A stretch of DNA of 64,000 bases, taken from assembly GCA_029204225.1 (NCBI GenBank), contig MU832044.1, positions 1 through 64,000 on the forward strand. Direction: 5' to 3'. The notes under the pieces were generated by a model that was not told where the DNA came from, did no database searches, and was given only the letters and a program-made list of their open reading frames with translations. Below, one piece after another: positions 1-10,092 of the stretch. Source of the stretch: Diphasiastrum complanatum. Lineage: Eukaryota; Streptophyta; Lycopodiopsida; Lycopodiales; Lycopodiaceae. The position numbers were made by a program, and so were the translations under genes. How positions within the stretch are numbered: the stretch's first letter is position 1; each line of letters begins with the position of its first letter.

Positions 1-479
1 AGCTGCCGAGTGCTCACATGAAGTTATGAACTCTTTGAAGCTATATGGATGGACCAAGAATACCAAATGAAGGCATTATGATGACCATCATAGGAAAAAG
101 AGTCTTATTAAAATGATGTCGACGGATGGTACCATGCTACCTGTATGGACCGATAGTGCTAAATTAAGGCATAGATATGGTTTTTGATATTATCAACCGT
201 GGGATCATAGAGAATCAAGGCATAAATATGAGTATCGCGGTTTACGAATGCCTTACAAAATGGCTTAGTCATAGGCATCCATACAGTTAATGCCAATTTT
301 GCTTGTTTTGCATGGCCAAGTTATTGTACTATGTTGTACTTGTATATATGTAATGCGGGGGCCAATATCAAAAAAACTTAAATCAGCTCAATTTAAAGGC
401 TTCAAGTCATGGGTTCTAATTGGAGCTACTAAAAGGCTCTGGGGTCTAAGTAGTAACTCGAGGATCTAGTTAGTACTGA

Positions 480-715
480 CATTTTTCACTTATATAATTA
501 ATTTCCCGTAATCATTGTGTTGGGTCCTTGGTCTTATAGAATATATAAAAATAACCAGTTTTTCCGAAACTATTTGCTGTTAAGGTGTGTGAGTATGTGC
601 TCTTTATCCACAAATGTGAAGAAGATATACACTACATTGTGATACAAAGATTCCTTGTGTGTTAAATCAATCTATTGTGTGTGAGTGATCCAATTCCAAC
701 ATATTATATCATAGC
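480..715 (+). mobile_element. Decayed copia-type LTR end with degenerate primer-binding site
   Basis: A TATA-like run lies at 541-550. The stretch ends in CCAACA at 696-701, and 702-715 resembles a worn tRNA-Met primer-binding site (TATTATATCATAGC against the usual TGGTATCAGAGC). A copia gag remnant follows on the same strand from 1827, so this is probably the 3' edge of the 5' LTR of that element. The LTR start is not visible. Bases 1-480 show no gene I can support. Confidence 0.4.
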
Positions 716-1250
716 TAGAAGATTCTATGCCTGTTTGATCTGTTCGTGAAGGAGAAATCTTGGTTGAGGAAAAATCAATCTAGTGTGTGAAGGAGAGAGA
801 AGACTAGTTCTGTGTGTTTTTGGAGAGAGAAAGGTGTCAGAAGGTTGAAAGCCTTAAATTATTGTGGAGAACAAGTTTTGCCTACTTGAATGGAGAGCCA
901 GTTTCATTTTGTTTCTGTTGAAAACCCTCAAGGGAGTGCTCACTGCTTTTAGAGCGAGGTGTGGGGGGTGGGGTTTTAAAAGGCAGGCCAAAATTTTCAC
1001 ATGTGTGAAGTATTACAGTTAGAAAGTGTACTATCGAGTGTGAAAAGTGCAAGTTGGTTATTAGAAAAACTCGTGCACGGTACCGAGAAAATCACTTGTA
1101 TCAGCCAAAAGCCAGTTTCTCAAGGAAGAAATTAGGACACATGAGTGTAAGGACTGACATTCCACACATGCAAGATTCACACACGATTCATTTTTTTTGG
1201 TACTATCAATATAGTAGTACATCACGGGTGATTTACATGTTGTGAAATAA

Positions 1251-1399
1251 GCTTTACAATACGTACACGGCCTAGAAGTGAATAAAAGTGCACTGTAATC
1301 AAGCAAGAAAGCTTTACAATATGTACACGGCCTAGAAGTGAATAAAAGTGCACTTTTATGTACACGGCCTAGAAGTGCACTGTAGTCAAGCAAGAAAGC
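1251..1399. repeat. 60-bp tandem repeat, about 2.5 copies
   Basis: A unit beginning GCTTTACAATACGTACACGG occupies 1251-1310 and recurs at 1311 with few changes. A third, shortened copy starting near TGTACACGGCCTAGAAGTG runs to 1399. It lies in the untranslated leader of the copia remnant, between the LTR end and gag. ORFs reported across it on both strands are by-products of the repeat. Confidence 0.85.
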
Positions 1400-1826
1400 T
1401 TTTTGCATGTCACAATTGTGAACCACCTGACAGGGACTGGTCGCTGCAGGACAATCACAGTAGAATGTACGCACAAGGACAGGTCATAATTACAGAAAAG
1501 ACAACTAAAAGATAGCAAGTTGTCCACTTTTTGGAGGTTGCGATAAATGTGGATCAAAGTGTGGAAAACTCAACCTTTAGTGGCTGGCACGTGTGATGTA
1601 CCTGTAGTAGGGTACTGTGCCTTGCAAGACTCTCTGTGGACAGGCTGGCATGTGAGAGCAGAAGGCAATTATTACGACTACAGGCACAAATCAAGTTGCA
1701 GGGCCCAAATTGCAGCACTCAAAAAGTGGCAGCAAACACATTCAGAAGCAGATTGGCCCCAGACAGGGGCAATTGCAGGTCATAAAAAGCATTTGATGGT
1801 ACGTATCCAAAGCAACAAAATAGCAG

Positions 1827-2515
1827 GTGTCCCTAATCATCATGGTTGACATGTTTAGAGAACTATCTCTGGTCAATAATCCAGGCAATTTCAATGGGAG
1901 TAGTTACTCAGTATGGCCTTTCAAAATGAAAAACTTAATCACTGCTAAAGGATATTGGAAGATAGTAGAAGACACTGAGAAAGGATCACCCTTGACAGAT
2001 ACCTACACAGACTGGCTTTCCTGGAAAAGATTATCAAGCTCTCAATTTGATTGCTTTGCCTGTGACAGATCTAGTCATACCCATATCATGAATACAACAA
2101 CATTTAAGGAGACATGGGACATAGTGAAGAATATGTTTGGAACGTTCAACGCATCAAGAGTTTTATCTTTAAGGAATCAGTATACAGCTTGAGAATGATG
2201 GCTTAGAAAATTCTGTGAAATGAAAATACTGGAAAAGATAATTCTAGGGGACAATACTATACGAGTTCATGAAGGGAAGGTACATGTAAATTGCCTAATG
2301 CTGAAATCAAACCATTCAAGGATACGTTTTATGTTCCAAGTGTTACTAGAAATCTGCTTTATGTGGGGTATACTGTTGATCAGGGGATGAAAATAGACTT
2401 TAACAAAAGTGGAAGTGTGATTAATGATATTCACCAGCATGATTATGAAGTTGTGGGAAAAGGAAAGGAATGTGCTGATATAGGTAATGTAGTAGAAGAG
2501 AGAATCTTTTGCTGA
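1827..2515 (+). pseudogene. Copia gag and pre-integrase remnant
   Basis: The first frame (1845-2192) has the copia gag (UBN2-type) pattern: a FNGSSYSVWPFKMKNLI start, a DWLSWKRL segment, then TFKETWDIVKNMF and SRVLSLRNQY. It stops at 2190. A second frame at 2291-2515 carries the pre-integrase pattern FYVPSVTRNLLYVGYTVDQG. The zinc knuckle and protease that should lie between them are missing, so about 1 kb has been deleted at 2195-2290. No integrase, RT or RNase H follows. A region at 2526-2873 is open on the plus strand but matches nothing I know. Confidence 0.75.
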
Positions 2516-3302
2516 AGAGTTTGGTATGTACAAAGCAAAGGTCTTCGTCTCCAGCACCTCTAATATCTTGGGCACCTTCAGCTTCAAGGTCCACACCGAC
2601 AAGTACAGCAGATTCAACCTTGACATCTCTAGCTTCACAAGTGAGTTCTCCATCACTGTCCTTACCAGCCTAAAGGAAGCAGTCACGATTGCCATCTCAA
2701 GGAACACACCACTATCATCGCCAGATTTAAGACAGGGATGGACGAAACCACGAGCTTCCAAAATCACTCGACAAAGGCAAAACAAGAGAAAGGACAAAGA
2801 CAAATATCTTGTAGAAGAATATGCTAAGTGGAAAGAGTCCTTATCAGTATTTCGATGTGTCTTGTCTTTGTAAAAATGTCATGATTTTCTATATGTAAAT
2901 CTCTTTTGTTCAGCTAACTGTTCTATGAATCTTATTTGTATCACTAGTACAAGTTTAAACTCCATGAAGTCTTGCCATGTGGTCATGACAGAGGTCACGA
3001 AGAGCAATCTTCAATGCAATGGTCTCTTTCCTGTAGTGACTAAGCTTTAAGTTCTTCCACCCTGTACAGTCATAAAGTTGTTCTAGTTCAAGAAACATTT
3101 TTACAAACTGCAGCTACTCTTCTTATTGCATGCCGTAGTCAAAACATCATTTCCGTTTGTTTCATGCGACTATTTTATGCAAGTTAATCTGCTGCATATT
3201 TTTGCTGATTTACTTCATCATAATATCAACCAGTTTGCATTACATGCCTAGAAAAGAATCCTGTAAGCAAACATATTCTTATTTTGTCCCATGGTGGTGC
3301 AG

Positions 3303-3419
3303 CATGTTGTGAGGGCCCCAATTACAGGAGTTGTGCAATCTGCCAGTGTGCTAGTTGGGCAACAAATCAAGGATGGAGCAGTTCTTTTCAACATTAAGGT
3401 TTGTCTTTTACTCCCATAG
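3303..3419 (+). CDS. MCCA: C-terminal exon of methylcrotonoyl-CoA carboxylase alpha subunit (biotinyl domain end)
   Basis: After an intron-like acceptor (GTGCAG ending at 3302) the frame reads HVVRAPITGVV, then GQQIKDGAVLFNIK. This is the second half of a biotinyl domain and closely follows the C-terminus of plant MCCA, which continues from the biotinylated AMKM motif as EHVVKAP and ends near GQQVSDGSALFRIK. MCCA carries the biotin of the mitochondrial leucine-degradation carboxylase. The frame runs to a TAG at 3417-3419. Alternatively AAG-GTTTGT at 3394 onward is a splice donor and a short last exon lies further on. The preceding exon, with the biotin-accepting lysine, is not in the window, so the upstream intron would exceed 3.3 kb and hold the copia remnant. 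It could also be an isolated duplicated exon. Confidence 0.7.
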   Translation, partial: HVVRAPITGVVQSASVLVGQQIKDGAVLFNIKVCLLLP

Positions 3420-3935
3420 CAGTAAATTACATGTAGAAATAGGAGTGAGAAGGTTCATCATGGTGGTCATATGTAGAAGTCAAATCGTCTCTTCATTGAC
3501 TGTTATGTTACATAGTCTTCATTCTCTTAATTTATCTGCTCAGAACTGAAGAGCTCCTGTGAAACACTGAACCCAAAATACGCATATGACAAATCCTATC
3601 TTTTTGCGGAATACCCTGAAAATGACCAATTTTCATGTGTAACTGGTTGAGGAAACATTGAACTATCCCAAAGTAAACCTGAGGCCATGTGGTAATCCTA
3701 AGTCCAAGTATTGTTGTAAGATTGGGGTCCCAAATGCATCTTCCACCAGAAAGCGGGCAGTTTAGAACTCAAGTTTGACCACAGTGGGCCTTACTCTTTG
3801 ATTATGTGCATGATATAAAAACTGTTGGATATTCCGTGGCTCGGGGGAGAAGTTGATTGGGGTTTGACTTTCGGCTTCAGTTGGATGGGTGGTTTGGCTC
3901 CACAATAGAGATTTTGGTGCATGCAACAAGATCTA

Positions 3936-5296
3936 GATCTACACTTGGCGATCCTTACAATGGTATCAAAACCGGCTTCACATTGCTCAGAAGGTGGAGA
4001 TGCTTTTTTGCAACTTTTTGGTAGCATCTCCTTGTTTTTTCTTCATGGTGGTAGAATTGACTTCCAAGTGAGTGGCTTCTCTGATTCTTGATTGCTTTCA
4101 GCCAATGTTTTTTAAACCCGTTTCGGACGTCATTTGGAAACATGTTTGAAACACTTTTCAAACAAGAGGTCCAGGTTCGAAACGAATTTTTTTTTGGGGT
4201 TTTTTTGAAAATGTGTTTTTATGGGTTTTCGGGGTTTAGACATGTCATGTAAAGATTAGTACTAAGCAGCTTCACCCCCGAGCCAAGGAATAGGAAGTAA
4301 GAGTAGAGTGACATGCAAGACCTAAACTTCTCGAAAGTGCTTTTCATTGCTATTGATACTCTACACATGCATTAACAGTCCTAAATCCATGTGTTAACTC
4401 CACTTAGTGGGCCTCACAAGGTTATTAATTACATTACTGGCCTTGTATGGAATAACGTGGCGTAATCAATAATCTCGAGTACTGGAGTACAATGTATCCA
4501 AGTCTAGGATTATGCCGAATCCTATATGCAGGATGTGGACGTAACACATGGAGTCCAAAAATATTTTATGATCTGAGAAAAAGTCTAGATTGTAATAGTG
4601 TGGGACACTCATTACTAACTTTTTTATAATCTTTTAATATTTTATACATCGTCTTCTGAGGAACTTTTTGATTGAAATTATGGAATTTCTTTTAAACGGA
4701 GGGATGAAGTGATTGGAATAAGTCTTTCAAAGGATCAGCCGGTTGCATAGATTTTTTAGAGAAATCCAGATGATGTTCAGAGGTTGAACTATCCAAGTGA
4801 AATAGGGGAACTCTCTAGGGATTGTTGTGAATAATCTGGAACTAGAGGAGTTTTGGGAATTGTCTGTGAGTATTCATGTTTATGGATAGTAGAGATGAAG
4901 ATTGAATTTAGGTTTTGCTGATCGGGTTTACCAAGTACCATTCTATTAGGGATTGTCAAGAATAACCATTGAATTCAGTTGGAATTTTGCTAACTTTATA
5001 ATCTCTAGATTTTGTTCTAGATTGTATAAAGTTTCTTGTAGTTGAAGATGGATATTGAAATGGTTTTGGTATGCCTTTTGTCTTTAATTACCTGATTGAT
5101 CGCAGAGTTGGATAACTCATATTTCTGTTAGGAATCTGGTTTATAGAATCTTCTTAAAATCTAGTATATTTTTCTAGGGAAAAAGATTTTAGAATGATTC
5201 TTATATTTCGTAAATAGTGTGTTAAACATACACTCCAATCCTTTGATGATTAAGATGCAACAGGATATAGAGGATCTACACTTGGCGATCCTTACA
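3936..5296 (+). repeat. Possible short LTR pair (24-bp exact repeat, 1.3 kb apart)
   Basis: GATCTACACTTGGCGATCCT plus four more bases is identical at 3936-3959 and 5273-5296, with similar sequence (ATGCAACA.GAT.TAG) just before each. Only the first is followed by a PBS-like TGGTATCAAAACC. This fits the ends of two LTRs of a small non-autonomous element, but the rest of the putative LTRs does not align by eye. Confidence 0.35.
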
Positions 5297-5594
5297 GATA
5301 TAGTTATGTGTTCCCTCAAGAAGGTAAGATATGGATATATCTAACACGTCTAGTAAACATGAGGTATGAGAACACCATGATCAGTGACAATTCTACTCAT
5401 AGATGGTCTCTATAATTGAATGGTATGTGAAAAGGAAGTACACCAATATATAGGGTCCACCACATGTCCTAAACCTAACTTGTCTTACAAGCAATTGACC
5501 CAAGAGTCATATACCTAAAAACTCAAGGTCTTTTAGTGACAAGGCATTGGGACCCACAAAGTTAAAAAAGCCCCATGCATAACATGTAGATGAA

Positions 5595-5720
5595 CTAAGT
5601 ACTTGAACCAACGGTTACACAAATCTCGACCGTAAAGGTCATAGTAATCTTAAGGTGACTTATTTACATCTCCATTAACATCTCTGATAGTAAGTACCAA
5701 GTGGAAATGTCAAATGAAAT
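5595..5720. repeat. Diverged repeat, copy 1 (partner at 9040-9160)
   Basis: The segment GGTTACACAAATCTCGACC, followed by a GGTCA.AGTAA.CT pattern and a TTTACAT.TCCATT block, recurs in the same orientation at 9055-9160. The two copies flank the hAT transposase remnant. They may be pieces of related LTRs. Confidence 0.45.
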
Positions 5721-6314
5721 AACAGGAATGCTAAACATGTAAAGCAGTGCTAAACTAAGGTCATTCTAGACAGATAATCTAGACAGATAAAGCACCAAAA
5801 ATCAGCAAAAAAATTGCCTTTTCCTATGGGATTTTGGTAGGGAGATCAGAGGAGAGCTCTTTGGAGGTGGATTACCCTTCTACAAGCAAGAAATTTGCTG
5901 CAAATCAGTCAAAAATAGCTGCAGAATAGGGTTGCAAATTTTCAGCTTTGAAATTTTACAAAGAGTTTCTAAGAAATTTTTCTCATAGCTTCTTCTATAC
6001 TTGACGGATTCCTTTTAAATTTGGTACAAATCTGCCTCATAAGAAAGCGTCTTACTACAATTATACCTTCAGCCTATTTGCAGCCTGAGTGTACACAAAT
6101 TCACATTGATTTGGGCCTTTTTTTCACTTATTTTCAGATTTTTGAGCCAAAAACAAATTTTCAGATTTCCCAGCAACTGTTTATCGATGGTACCTAAAAC
6201 ATTATTTGTGCCAAATTTCAGGAGCCTAACCCTTGCACTTTTTCATGTTCCGCCCCTCCTGCTACATCTATTCCAGTCGGTGCATTTCCACAGCGTCCTC
6301 CTGCAGTCACTCAG

Positions 6315-8640
6315 ATGACTCGCTCAGTGCAGACATTTTGTTTTCTTCGCTCTGAGTCGGCGCCGGATGGTCTCTCACAGGGCACCCAAGACATACCATC
6401 CACTTTTTCCACACATCAGGATGGTTTGGATTCTGATGATGAGGACGGTGATGATAGACAACATGGTGAGGCTGGTTCTTTTGGAGCTTCTTTGCCACCA
6501 TCTCTGCAGCCCCAGCATCCCCCGCAGCCGCAGCATCCCCCTTAGCCACCTCAGCCTTGGCACCCCCCTGCCACTGACATACCTCCTCCTGCAAGTAATT
6601 GCGTGGACATATCTCACTTGCTACGGCAACAGTACCCTGCTATTGTATGGACCCCCTGTGCTGCACATAGCATTGATGTTATACTGGGGGATATTGGCCG
6701 CTTGCCCTGGGTTTGCACGATAGCTGATATGGCACTTGCCGTGGTGACATTTATCCCCCGGAAGAGGCGTGCCCTCACCCTATTCCGCACCTTCAGTTCA
6801 CTTGATATGAAGAAACCAGCTCCCACACGTTTTGCATTCGACCTGATTGTCATGCATAGGCTTATTAGAGTCAGACATCAGCTCAGACATATGGCCACTA
6901 GTGCTGCATTTAGGGAGCTGCCTTTCTCTAGTAGGCCTGATGGTTTGAGATTTTTGAGGATTGTGTTTGACGATGATTTTTGGCGTCAGGCTGAGAGCAT
7001 TACATCTGTGAGGAGTCTGTTCTACCATGTTCTGAGGTTAGTTGATAGTGAGGGCAGCACTATGGGCCTTATCTACGAGTTCATGGACAGCTGCTAAAGC
7101 AACATTTTTTCTCCGAGGACAGGTATGGAACTTGATGGTCATTTCAGTCATTTGTTGTTTTGGAATCTGTCTATTGTAATTGAAATAGGTTTGCTCTCAT
7201 CTTCGCATCTTCGGATTTATTTGTTGACATGTCATTAACTATGTGAAACAGGATGGTGGTGTTGCGGGACATCTGGGAGCGCAGGTGGAATTGGTTCCAT
7301 AGGCCGATTCACTCTGTTGCCCACCTGTTGCATCCCATGTGGCTATCTGAGCGGCAGGCATCAGACATGGAGCTAGGTTTGGATTGGTTGAGATATTTGG
7401 ATGGAGCCGCCAGACACTTCACTGACATAGATGCTGTTGAGACACAGTACATTGCCTTCAAGAGGCAGGTTGGTGTGTTTGGCCACCATGCGGCGCTGAA
7501 TCCCAGCAGACGAGAGAGAGCGGTGACTTGGTGGAACCTCTATGGTTCTGCATGCCCAGCTCTACAAAAGCTGGCCTTGCGAGTGCTATCACAGGTATTC
7601 CTTACCCATCGAATTTTGGGTGTTAAATGGATGGAATTAACTAATGCACTTTTTTGAATTTTATGATTGTCAATAGGATTGTTCCTCTAGTGTATGCGAG
7701 CGCAATTGGAGCACATTTTCTTTGATCCACACGAAAAGGCGTAATCACCTTTCTATTGCACAGATGACACGGCTGGTTTTTTGCAACACCAATGCAAGGT
7801 TGAGTGACAGACTTGCATCTATTGTGGACCCTCTAGAGGTGTTGCCCTCAGATTTTTTACTAGGCGATGATGATCCCACTGATTCCACCACGCCCCATGT
7901 CGAGGGCTGATGTTGCGACTGACATTGTAGCAGAGACAGAGAGAGAGATGTTGTGGGTTAGACGGTTATTGATGGACAGAGTGGGTCATGATCAGGATAC
8001 AGGTGCTGGCTAGGGGACAGGTATGGGCATGGGTGCTGATGAGGAGGATGAGGATGATGATGATGATGATTTGGGTATTCTTGCACTAGGATTGGAGACC
8101 ATGGTTGAGGCAGAGCTTGAGCCAGAGTATGAGGCAGACATAGGCTATGGCCTGGAGGATGATCGATTACAGAGGATGATGGTAGGGATGTATGAGCCAC
8201 CTCTACCAGAGCAGGATGTGTATCGACCTGATCCACTATCAGAGGATATACAACATGAGAGAGAGACAGTGGATGCAGCACATGTTGGGAATGCTGACCA
8301 TATGGCACATGACGCTTTTGCAGGGGATATAGCAGAGCGTGGAGATGCTTGTGCCACAGTGGGAGGGATTGATGGTGTGCAGGATCACAGGCCCCTGTAG
8401 ATGTTCATTTTGATGATGATGCAGATCAGACCCGCCGTGTTCGCCAGAGGACCATGTCAGACCTCCTTCGGTATGGAGATGATGAGGATGCCATTGATGA
8501 TATAGGGTGGCTCTCACCACATGCACGTACGCAGCCACATCCAGCACCATCAGCTGCTGGTACACATACAACTGCCACTCGTACGGCTCCTACTCATGCA
8601 GCTCCCAGGCATACAACATCGACACATACATCTGTAGGAA
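6315..8640 (+). pseudogene. hAT-superfamily transposase pseudogene, internally deleted
   Basis: hAT transposases cut and paste DNA with an RNase H-like core and end in a dimerisation domain. Here an acidic and Pro-rich N-part (6315-6590) joins directly to SNCVDISHLLRQQYP and IVWTPCAAHSIDVILGDIGR, so the BED finger and most of the first catalytic region are deleted. Next come TRFAFDLIVMHRL and VDSEGSTMGLIYEFMDS. Two introns are recognisable by frame restoration: 7123-7251 (EDR to MVVLRDIWERRW, phase 2) and 7595-7676 (RVLSQ to DCSSSVCERNWSTFSLIHTK, phase 0). The CERNWS and IHTKRRN motifs mark the hAT C-terminal dimerisation domain. An acidic tail with a D/E run (8038-8070) and a Thr/His/Pro-rich end follow. 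Damage: TAG at 6544, TAA near 7095, frameshifts near 7100, 7907 and 8400. Terminal inverted repeats were not identified. Confidence 0.85.
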
Positions 8641-8831
8641 ATAGAAGCCTAAGGATCCAGAATCTTAACTATTCAATCACACAAAGCATTCTCAAAAGAA
8701 AGAGAGAGATGGCTAGAAACCCTCTTGTAGAAACTCGTGGACAGCCAAGGAGAATAGTCAGTATTGCTTACAAAAGTGTCTCATACAAATGAGATGCACA
8801 CAATAGTCCAAGATGACTATCTAACTTCATG

Positions 8832-8897
8832 ACTATTGGCTTTCCAACTACTTGACTATTGGCTTTCCAACTACTTGACTATCGACTATCCAACTTT
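8832..8897. repeat. 23-bp tandem repeat, about 3 copies
   Basis: TGACTATTGGCTTTCCAACTACT occurs twice in direct succession and a third, changed copy (TGACTATCGACTATCCAACTT) follows. It lies just 3' of the hAT remnant. Confidence 0.8.
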
Positions 8898-9039
8898 CTA
8901 TAAGTTACATAGAAAGAATAAGGTACCTCCAATATGTCAGGTTGGGGTACTTAATGTCACAATTAGGCCTAGTGGAACCATGAGTTCCTACCAAGTTAAT
9001 TTCATACTAACTTAGCTAACTCTAAGTTTAGTAGGCCTA

Positions 9040-9160
9040 ATATAATAAATGACCATGGTTACACAACTCTCGACCTTTTGGGTCAAAGTAACCTATGGTA
9101 ATGTAAGCAATTCCATTTACATTCCAATTCCCTCCTTAAATGGAAATGCATAACATAACA
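9040..9160. repeat. Diverged repeat, copy 2 (partner at 5595-5720)
   Basis: GGTTACACAACTCTCGACC and the following GGTCAAAGTAACCT block match the segment at 5620-5680 in the same orientation. It lies next to the 3' end of a minus-strand copia piece, so it could be part of that element's 3' LTR. Confidence 0.45.
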
Positions 9161-10092
9161 TGAAGTAACTTCTCGAAAGAGAAAAATGCAACTTGCTGTC
9201 CGAACTTCATGTTGCCAAATAAACTTCGCACCGAAGTAGTCGAAATCTCATCCCCAATCATGTCCAACATATAAAAGGAAAAGAATGCGTAATAATGAAG
9301 CATCAAGTCGAAGGGTGAGGATTTGCATGCTCCATCCGAAGTAGGGAACCAACATAAACTCGGCAATAAGTCGAAACATGGACTTGTAATCCATCATAGG
9401 CTCCCACATTATTTGAAAATACTTCCTATCATAAGGACAATAAAAAAAAGTACCAAACTCTTTTGACATCACACCCTCCCGAACCTTACCATCAATGACT
9501 TGCTCACATAGAATAGGCAATGTACCAACATCATGATGAAGAGTAAGTGTAGAACCAAAAAAATCAGCAAGAGGTACTGATTTAAAAGAGGCATGTGCCT
9601 TCCCTTCGTAGTAAGACATTTCTTTGTTGTCCTGCAAAGTCTCCAATAGCCGACAAGGAACTGTTATGGGCTGTTCAACACTTTGCTGCCGAAAATGTTC
9701 CCAACATGGACCATGTTGTCCATAATCTTCCGCAGGCTGTTCCCGAAGCATAATGGACTGCTCATGATGTAAAATGGGCTGTAAATGACCAAAAGAAGAT
9801 GACTGAACCTGCTGTCCAACAACTTCATCATAAAAATTTGGCAAACTATCAAGAGATGCATCAATGATGGTGTCATCAAAGCTGTCCCTCGAAGAGGTAT
9901 GGGATGACATAGAAGATTCTTCAAGTAATGAAAAATTCTCTCAATCAAATGCTCACTCTTAACACTTTGAACAAAAGTACTAATTGACACATGTTGACTC
10001 CCTCCTCGATTAGTACAAAATGGTTCCAAAGAGTGCTCGAATTTTTCAGCCTTTGCTAAAACATCAAATTGAAAAGGTTTCGCAACTTTCAC
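9136..10092 (-). pseudogene. Second, heavily decayed copia piece: integrase stub and integrase-RT linker
   Basis: Read on the minus strand, 10092-9950 holds a worn integrase segment (FEHSLEPFCTNRGGSQHVS, comparable with GHSLKILRTDRGGEYI of the neighbour at 11130). It jumps to a linker with LQPILHHEQSI, REQPAEDYGQHGP, FRQQSVEQP and LLETLQDNKE. This follows the linker of the copia copy at 10064-11152 block by block (LQPIVHQEKPI, EEQPVEDIGQQGP, FGQQSVDKG, LLQTLQDSK). The two are therefore separate copies of one family in head-to-tail order. The integrase C-terminus and the whole RT are missing. The last part (9248-9460) is open but not recognised. Confidence 0.7.

Larger units (their letters stand above)
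3420..6300. other. AT-rich stretch without a supported gene
   Basis: No reading frame here shows a domain. The only structure I see is a 24-bp exact repeat (3936-3959 and 5273-5296) with weaker similarity on its left side. The first copy is followed at 3961 by TGGTATCAAAACCGGC, which resembles a tRNA-Met primer-binding site, so 3824-3959 may be a short LTR. If MCCA ends at 3419, the beginning may be its 3' untranslated region. Confidence 0.5.

Noticed and set aside
2526-2873. 115-codon plus-strand and 178-codon minus-strand open frames
   Set aside because: Neither shows a motif or a splice-bounded structure. The region lies next to a copia remnant and the two frames are antisense to each other. 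I kept it only as unassigned.
8038-8308. His/Pro-rich minus-strand frame at 7958-8308
   Set aside because: It is the antisense of the acidic D/E run of the hAT tail.
9664-10092. 142-codon minus-strand frame read as a new protein
   Set aside because: Its first 50 codons are a worn integrase; the rest is an off-frame reading of the integrase-RT linker found in frame at 9910-9590.
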